From: Ischnura elegans
Lineage: Eukaryota > Arthropoda > Insecta > Odonata > Coenagrionidae
Direction: 5' to 3'
Assembly: GCF_921293095.1 (NCBI RefSeq)
Contig: NC_060253.1
Location: forward strand, 96,241,073-96,305,072
DNA: 64,000 nt
Under the pieces are notes generated by a model. That model was not told where the DNA came from. It did no database searches and was given only the letters and a program-made list of their open reading frames with translations. Made by a program: the position numbers and the translations under genes. Shown piece after piece: positions 60,001 through 64,000 of the stretch (position 1 is its first letter; every line of letters begins with the position of its first letter).

Positions 60001-63000
60001 TAAGTTAGTTCTTCTCAGATCTTATACGATTGTATGAATCAAAGCGAGATATCGAATGAGCCTGATCACATATGTATACCAATCTCGTTCCATATCTCAC
60101 TCCCAACTCCTTCGATATCTCAGAAGCGAGCAACACGAAACTAATTCATAATATAAAAAAATAAACGATAAATAATGACACAATAGCAATGAGCTTAATA
60201 ATAATAGCTACTATATACTTCAATCGAATAATATATAAAAGTAAATATAATAGAAAAAAAAAAGTATTGAATATTAACCCAAGGAGGTCGAACCAGCACA
60301 GATAAGGCACAGGTGATTATTTTGACCTACTATTTTCGAAAAAAGGTCTCTCTCATAAGTCGTCAAGTAGGGTATTTGCACTTGCAAATAATAGCATTGC
60401 AAAGGTATGAATTCAAATGATGATATCATCGCGAGCATAAATTTTGTTAACATCCCCAATTACAGCCTATTTTCCCCATTAAATTCATTTCACTCTACTG
60501 TCAGCATCACAAGTGGTGACTTTTGTAAACCTATTTAAAGGAACATAGCTTGAAGGCACATTTAACAGATGACTAGAGAATCCTTTATTGTAATACTCAT
60601 GAATAAAACATTGGAACATGTATTTCCCATCCTCTCTAAAAGTCCCGAAAATGGAAAATCCAACTCATCTCTTAACTTTACCAAAATTATATATGTTCAA
60701 AAAATGAGATGAATTTTGAATGAATTAGCAAAATTAAATTCTTAAAAAATAAACGTCAAAGTCTTTTGATAATCGTAGAACTACACAAAAAAATAATTAC
60801 CAAAGATTTAGGAAAGGCATAATTACCTCATGGATGCAAAGGATGCAGCTGAGTCAGGTCTTTTATCCCTAACTCCACCCAATCTCGATGGCAATGAACT
60901 GGAACCGGAGGTTGGTCCCACGCTACTTCCACCACGAAGCATAGAAGATGCTAAGCTACTGTAGTCACCACCTAATCACAAGGGTGAAGAAATTAATTAG
61001 ATTAATACTGAAAGACATTGATTATTATACTTAATTACTTCAATTTTTTCAAGTCTATTTCTCACTTTACCTTGAAAATTCAACACTGACCAAAATCAGG
61101 GTAAGAGTGGTAACCATAACCATTTGATAGAGGCAATATTTCTAAAACATTTTGTTTTTTGCCATAAATTATTCACAGGGAATGGAATATTAGCAACAAA
61201 TTTTAAACTCATGAAATTTTCCAAATCACAAAATACAAATTGGATGCCAAACACCCCAATTTATTTCCAAATCTTCCCATATGCTGTCACTATTTCCAAC
61301 AGGAACCATATTCATCAACAAATTAGTTTCATTTTGCAATCATAATTCAGTCAACATATTTTCCTAATAGTATAATGGTATGAAAATAATGGAAGTAGCA
61401 TAAAAACTGAAATTATAACTTAATATTCACTTATATTAATGCAAGCAAAACAGGTCTTCTTGTAATTAGCCATGTTGACTTCGACTAATGCTCATGAAAC
61501 ACTGACTTCTTCTTCCGATATGTGCTCTGGAATGGTGTTCCTACACTTGATTTTCAAAATGTACAGCAATTTTTTAAATTTTGCCCATCAGGACGAAAGT
61601 TACCTTTTTTGGTACCCTTAAGGGGACACAGGATCTGAGGAAGGAGTATCCTAAGTTTTGCAACTTAGAGAATCAATCTCTTGGATAATCAACACAAAGT
61701 GAGCATAAACCTGGCACAATTCTTACCATCTTCCCCGTCTGGGCCTCCATCGCCTCCCTCAGGGGGTAGACCACCGAGGAATTTACCAGCAGCGTAGAGG
61801 TAGAGCGTGAAGCTGGCAGATGCACCTGGGGCGATGGGAAGCTGGGACGCAACATTCTCCTTACTCCATCGGAACATTTTGCCTTCATCCTCATCTGAGT
61901 CACTTGATGGGATTTCTCCACCCCACACACCCTCAACGCCGGCCATGGTTACATTCAACATCTCTATTGGCACACGCCCCGAATTAGAGATAGTGATTGT
62001 ACACTCTTGGCTGAAATTACACACAGATCATGTCACACGTTAGACGATGCTTCATGATGCACAATTATCACAATTAAACTTCGGAGTCAAAACTATTCGT
62101 TATTTCTGATAGTTTCATGCAGTATAAGCCATGTCATCGAATGCTATAAAAATGCCAAACAAGTTAATCAGAAATGTGATTATGCAGAGAGCTAACAAAC
62201 AATTGGTGGGAAAGCATATTTTTTATGCTCTACATGGTGGTACTGTTTGGTTTCAAACATCGATTTTACCATCTTGTCCTGCTAGAACCTTAAACAAGAA
62301 AACTAAATATATATCATATAAAATAAAATGTAATTAAAATGACATGAAAACAGGGATGTTTTGCCAATTATTTTATACAATGAATGATCATACAGCTATG
62401 TTACTTTTAAGCTCTTACTATTTCATATACAGGCGGTCCCCAACTTTCGTACACAATGCGTTCCCGAAAACTTGTACGAAAGTCGAATGTACGAAAGTCG
62501 AACCATTAACTTCCATACTAATTAGGGGTTACGTTCCAAAAGAGCAGAATATACGTACTAAAACCTTTTTTTTCACGGAATTCATTTCAATTGACTTAAT
62601 TTTAATAATATGTTAATAAAACTCCTCAAATCATCTATTTTCTTTCGAAATTACGCAGAAAATGCAAATAAAAGTTTAAAAAACAAGAACTCCGTTGGCT
62701 ATCGAGTGACTCTTGGCGTTTAACTTGAAATTCCACTTATTACGTCCACTATAAATAAAAGGACATATCAAGAAGCATAACAAAATGTAGTTGTTGAACC
62801 CGCACTCTGGATACCTTCTAATTTTTACACCAAAATTCGATATTTGGCAGGTGACATTCGTGATCGTGTATATTCCGCATGTTATTCAAAAAAGACAAAA
62901 AGACAAACGGAATTTGTGGATATTTCGTGCAATATCGTTGCTGAAGGTTTACATGAATTAAACAGCACTCAAACGAAAAAACACAATTATGTACAAAGAT

Positions 63001-63727
63001 CTTACTAGTTTTATTGAAAGCTATTTGATGATGCCTAGTCAACTTCTTTTGAAAAATATCTTCAATGAATGCTTTCTTCTTCTCTTGATAAAGGAGCCTA
63101 TAGCAGGCAGTCTCTCTCCCAAATAAATCACCTAGATTAGAGTCAATTACCAACAATTCCCTTCATTATATACGTTCGTATTGTTCGCATTGAATGTTGG
63201 GATGCGCAATAAACATCGCGGGAATTAAAAAAAAAATTACAGACCAACGTCCGAAAGTCCGAATTTAGCGTACGAAAGTCAAGTAAAAGGTGTCAATTTT
63301 GAACGTACGAAAGTGCGAATTGTACGAAAGTCGAGTGTACGAAAGTCGAGGACCGCCTGTAAATGAGAATTGGTAGCATTCAAGTGTAAATACAAAGATT
63401 TTCAATAAATCACTTTTTAATATTAAATTGAAAATGACTCGAAAGCTAACCTTTCACCAGCATACAGAGAAGCAGACGCACTGGTCACAACAGAATAGTC
63501 AGATGTACCACTAGCACCACCAGGTCGCCTGGATTGAATGCCTGATGATGCTGAAGAACCAGCGAGAGAGCTAAACGTCGCACTGCGTGGGAGGGACGTT
63601 GACACAGTAGCCAGTGGCAAGGCAGGAACCACCTTAAGCACTATTCTCGGCAGCCTTGGAATTCCAGGAAGTGGCAGATCTCTTAAACGGCAATTTGACT
63701 TCACACCCAACACATGAGTTGAATACC
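44878..63727 (-). CDS. TRAPPC9: TRAPPC9 (Trs120/NIBP), C-terminal ~698 residues, 5' part beyond the window
   Basis: A subunit of the TRAPPII tethering/Rab-GEF complex at the Golgi; the Drosophila orthologue is brunelleschi. Exons in transcript order: 63451-63727, 61727-62010, 60827-60971, 55090-55213, 53529-53671, 52771-52954, 52285-52474, 46448-46998, 44878-45078. All are GT-AG with consistent phases, ending in TGA (44878-44880). Recognition rests on landmarks shared with vertebrate TRAPPC9: VVPALP followed by STSLPRS; IQYSGGPG; WDVIPAETPSQFYLVLD; LPGTGTRGKAS; PLIWEVMVN; FFQDHRNGVNNY; FFTPGQYKVDI; WRFVPPIEITV. Compared with the human protein as I recall it, two Ser-rich low-complexity stretches are longer (exons 60827-60971/55090-55213 and the middle of 46448-46998). 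The last introns are mostly transposon DNA. No polyadenylation signal was convincingly located downstream. Confidence 0.9.
45358..45550 (-). repeat. tRNA-derived SINE in a TRAPPC9 intron
   Basis: On the minus strand a tRNA-Gly-like head (CTCGCCTGCCA, then GCAGGTTCGAGTCCTGC as B box) is followed by a body ending in A/T-rich sequence. Unrelated in sequence to the SINE at 11440. Confidence 0.65.
46448..46998 (-). CDS. TRAPPC9: TRAPPC9 exon (long Ser-rich insert, FFQDHRNGVNNY)
   Basis: 551 nt, phase 1 to 0. Starts EVMVNSELVRPQEEITC, then roughly 100 residues of Ser/Pro/Lys-rich low complexity, then YRFTLPKLALSLRFFQDHRN and NRVPLPQ. The start and end match the family; the middle is an expansion. 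Confidence 0.9.
47356..47735. mobile_element. Possible MITE (AACCCACCxATGGGTCAT ends)
   Basis: AAACCCACCCATGGGTCATG at 47356 and ATGACCCATCGGTGGGTTAC at 47735 form inverted ends about 380 bp apart in a TRAPPC9 intron. No target-site duplication identified. Confidence 0.45.
49936..52029 (+). mobile_element. hAT-like element, TAGGGATG...CATCTCTA, with nested MITE
   Basis: Ends TAGGGATGGGTCGAATAG and CTATTCGCACATCTCTA with a perfect 8-bp duplication CTTATACG (49928-49935, 52030-52037). Both subterminal regions are full of TTCGAATATTCGA-type palindromic repeats. It contains the AATAGGG MITE at 50181-50841. No transposase seen: non-autonomous. Confidence 0.9.
50181..50841 (+). mobile_element. AATAGGG MITE, copy 4, inside the hAT-like element
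   Basis: 661 bp, full length, inside the hAT-like element at 49936-52029 in a TRAPPC9 intron. Confidence 0.82.
52285..52474 (-). CDS. TRAPPC9: TRAPPC9 exon (VDLRWSLPGTGTRGKAS ... PLIW)
   Basis: ISSLVDLRWSLPGTGTRGKA, then REMLQIIKASPLIW. Acceptor TGCCAG, donor GTAAGT, phase 0 to 1. Confidence 0.92.
52771..52954 (-). CDS. TRAPPC9: TRAPPC9 exon (PSQFYLVLD ...)
   Basis: PSQFYLVLDAINASGSELE, then GESCRVPIPLQRCPLSKL. Acceptor CCACAG, donor GTACGT, phase 2 to 0. Follows directly on from the preceding exon's Thr codon. Confidence 0.93.
53529..53671 (-). CDS. TRAPPC9: TRAPPC9 exon (IQYSGGPG ... NWDVIPAE)
   Basis: TIEGLLKIQYSGGPG, then FCRVCSVAL and LTNWDVIPAE. Phase 0 to 2, acceptor CCTCAG, donor GTAAGT. 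One of the best matches to TRAPPC9 orthologues. Confidence 0.93.
54665..54916 (+). mobile_element. hAT-like MITE, family A, degenerate copy
   Basis: Same internal sequence as the copy at 2146 (AATATAAAAACA, AAAGAAAACTAAATATTG) with decayed termini. It sits in a TRAPPC9 intron. The right boundary is uncertain. Confidence 0.65.
55090..55213 (-). CDS. TRAPPC9: TRAPPC9 exon (Ser-rich linker to PELHGAHWQNSVQ)
   Basis: Acceptor TTGTAG, donor GTATGT, phases 2 to 0. Its last 39 nt and the donor are duplicated at 58925-58987. A hAT-like element starts only 39 bp upstream of the acceptor. Confidence 0.85.
55253..56917 (+). mobile_element. hAT-like element, second copy, 1.67 kb
   Basis: Ends TAGAGATGGGTCGAATAG and CTATTCGCACATCTCTA with perfect 8-bp duplication TTCAATAC (55245-55252, 56918-56925). 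Same TCGAAT-rich ends and body as the copy at 49936. It contains a tandem duplication of its CAGCAGTTGACCTCC ... CTCGTAACTCGATATTTT segment (about 56030-56170 and 56290-56420). Confidence 0.92.
56942..58811 (-). mobile_element. pogo/Tigger-type element, 1.87 kb, TA target site
   Basis: Ends CCGTATATCTCCGAATATAG and its exact reverse complement, flanked by TA (56940-56941, 58812-58813), with C- and G-homopolymer runs just inside. The minus strand carries the N-terminal DNA-binding part of a pogo-type transposase (57600-57908). The rest of the transposase is missing, so it is a deletion derivative. Confidence 0.88.
57600..57923 (-). pseudogene. pogo-type transposase N-terminus (CENP-B-like HTH), broken
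   Basis: On the minus strand: MDQVER, then in-frame TGA (57906-57908), then HQRRSFDANLKIAVAECA, IMAEKFGVERKSLVRL, FRGSQCGRFIELEENIVEFV and VTYAMIRNEALKI. This is the order seen in Tigger/pogo transposases: first HTH (KxxFDAxxK), linker, then the CENP-B-type HTH (GRFxELExxxxEFV). The frame ends soon after and no DDE domain follows. Confidence 0.8.
58925..58987 (-). pseudogene. Duplicated fragment of a TRAPPC9 exon with its splice donor
   Basis: 63 bp matching 55066-55128 at 61 of 63 positions: 39 nt of exon end (PELHGAHWQNSVQ region) plus the GTATGT donor and following intron. It lies about 3.7 kb upstream in transcript direction, in the intron 55214-60826. It is flanked by 18-bp direct repeats TATACAGTAAAATAATAC (58908-58925, 59001-59018). 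Confidence 0.85.
58993..59046. repeat. Perfect 54-bp palindrome
   Basis: Arms of 27 bp meeting at 59019/59020; the left arm contains one of the 18-bp repeats that flank the duplicated exon fragment. Confidence 0.88.
59527..59603 (+). repeat. 42-bp tandem duplication
   Basis: CATTCACCATGTAATAATTA followed by AAATTTCTCAAATC occurs at 59527 and again at 59569. Confidence 0.85.
60827..60971 (-). CDS. TRAPPC9: TRAPPC9 exon (Ser/Gly-rich linker)
   Basis: GDYSSLASSMLRGG, then a Ser/Gly-rich stretch with RDKRPDSAASFASM. Phase 1 to 2, donor GTAATT. No close counterpart in vertebrate TRAPPC9 as I recall it, but splice phases on both sides fit exactly. Confidence 0.8.
61727..62010 (-). CDS. TRAPPC9: TRAPPC9 exon (Ig-like segment with acidic loop)
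   Basis: Encodes QECTITISNSGRVPIEMLN, an acidic SSDSDEDEG loop, QLPIAPGASASFTLYLYA and a Gly/Asp-rich end. Acceptor TTTCAG, donor GTAAGA, phases 2 to 1. Confidence 0.88.
62430..63359. mobile_element. Tigger-like non-autonomous element (CAGGCGGTCC ends), 930 bp
   Basis: Ends CAGGCGGTCCCCAACTTTCG and CGAAAGTCGAGGACCGCCTG, flanked by TA on both sides. Each end carries repeated GTACGAAAGTCGA motifs. The CAGGCGGTCC start is characteristic of Tigger families of the pogo group. No transposase frame recognised. Confidence 0.87.
63451..63727 (-). CDS. TRAPPC9: TRAPPC9 exon (first one in the window)
   Basis: Begins after acceptor TTCCTAG in phase 1: GYSTHVLGVKSNCRLRDLP, then VVPALP, STSLPRS and a Ser/Ala-rich stretch, ending ASLYAGE plus two bases of a Ser codon. 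Donor GTTAGC. Confidence 0.9.
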
Positions 63728-64000
63728 CTAGGAAAAAATTAAGACTCATAAATAATCAGGATCTCATTCTAAGGGATGACATAATGCAAAGAACAAACAC
63801 CCAAAGATGATTAACAAGACTGGCTTCGAGTTGAACAAAATATCATAACAAGGGAAAAACTTTCAGTAATAGTCATATTTAAAGTGTAATTGGCCCCCTT
63901 TAGTTCATTATGTACATGAATGACCTCTGCTCCTGAATTAGCTGTAACATTCGTTAATTTGCTGACAAGGTTGTCATCTACCGTGAAATACGTGATCACT

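Noticed and set aside
63811..63999. Open frame at the right edge on the minus strand that might be a further TRAPPC9 exon
   Set aside because: Sequence does not resemble the segment expected just before GYSTHVLG, there is no matching phase-1 donor before 63728, and the frame ends in a stop. Left as intron.

Overview
The window is animal nuclear DNA, most likely from an arthropod (probably an insect). It is AT-rich, its genes are cut by many canonical GT-AG introns, and it is heavily loaded with DNA transposons, MITEs and tRNA-derived SINEs. I assembled two protein-coding genes exon by exon, both on the minus strand; every splice phase closes. The remainder is intergenic or intronic DNA dominated by mobile-element remains.

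Gene 1 (about 13.54 kb down to 0.33 kb) is a complete secreted chitin deacetylase: 11 coding exons, 595 residues, with a signal peptide, a six-cysteine chitin-binding (CBM14) domain, an LDL-receptor class A module and a polysaccharide deacetylase domain with all catalytic motifs intact. It most resembles the group II (Cda3-type) enzymes of insect cuticle. A TATA box lies about 60 bp upstream of the start codon, and intron 1 is about 6.4 kb long.

The stretch from 13.6 to about 43 kb contains no gene I can support. It holds a LINE reverse-transcriptase remnant just upstream of the gene 1 promoter, a decayed piggyBac transposase interrupted by a MITE, several short hAT-like MITE families with 8-bp target-site duplications, a TIR MITE called here the AATAGGG family (four copies, one of them split by a 2.5-kb element), a long inverted repeat (25.6-31.3 kb), a GC-rich tandem array and a tRNA-like 75-bp palindrome.

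Gene 2 (44.88 kb to beyond 63.73 kb) is the 3' part of TRAPPC9 (Trs120/NIBP, 'brunelleschi' in Drosophila), a TRAPPII vesicle-tethering subunit: nine exons encode the C-terminal ~698 residues, and the 5' part of the gene lies past the right edge. Its introns are swollen by transposons, including a three-level nest (TA-flanked TIR element, hAT-like element, AATAGGG MITE), a pogo-type element with a broken transposase N-terminus, a Tigger-like element and a hAT-like element 39 bp from a splice acceptor. One TRAPPC9 exon end with its splice donor is duplicated inside an intron, next to a perfect 54-bp palindrome.

The two genes have no evident functional link. I found no CRISPR array, rRNA, intact tRNA gene or convincing novel system. 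The most unusual material is the transposon architecture and the exon-fragment duplication.
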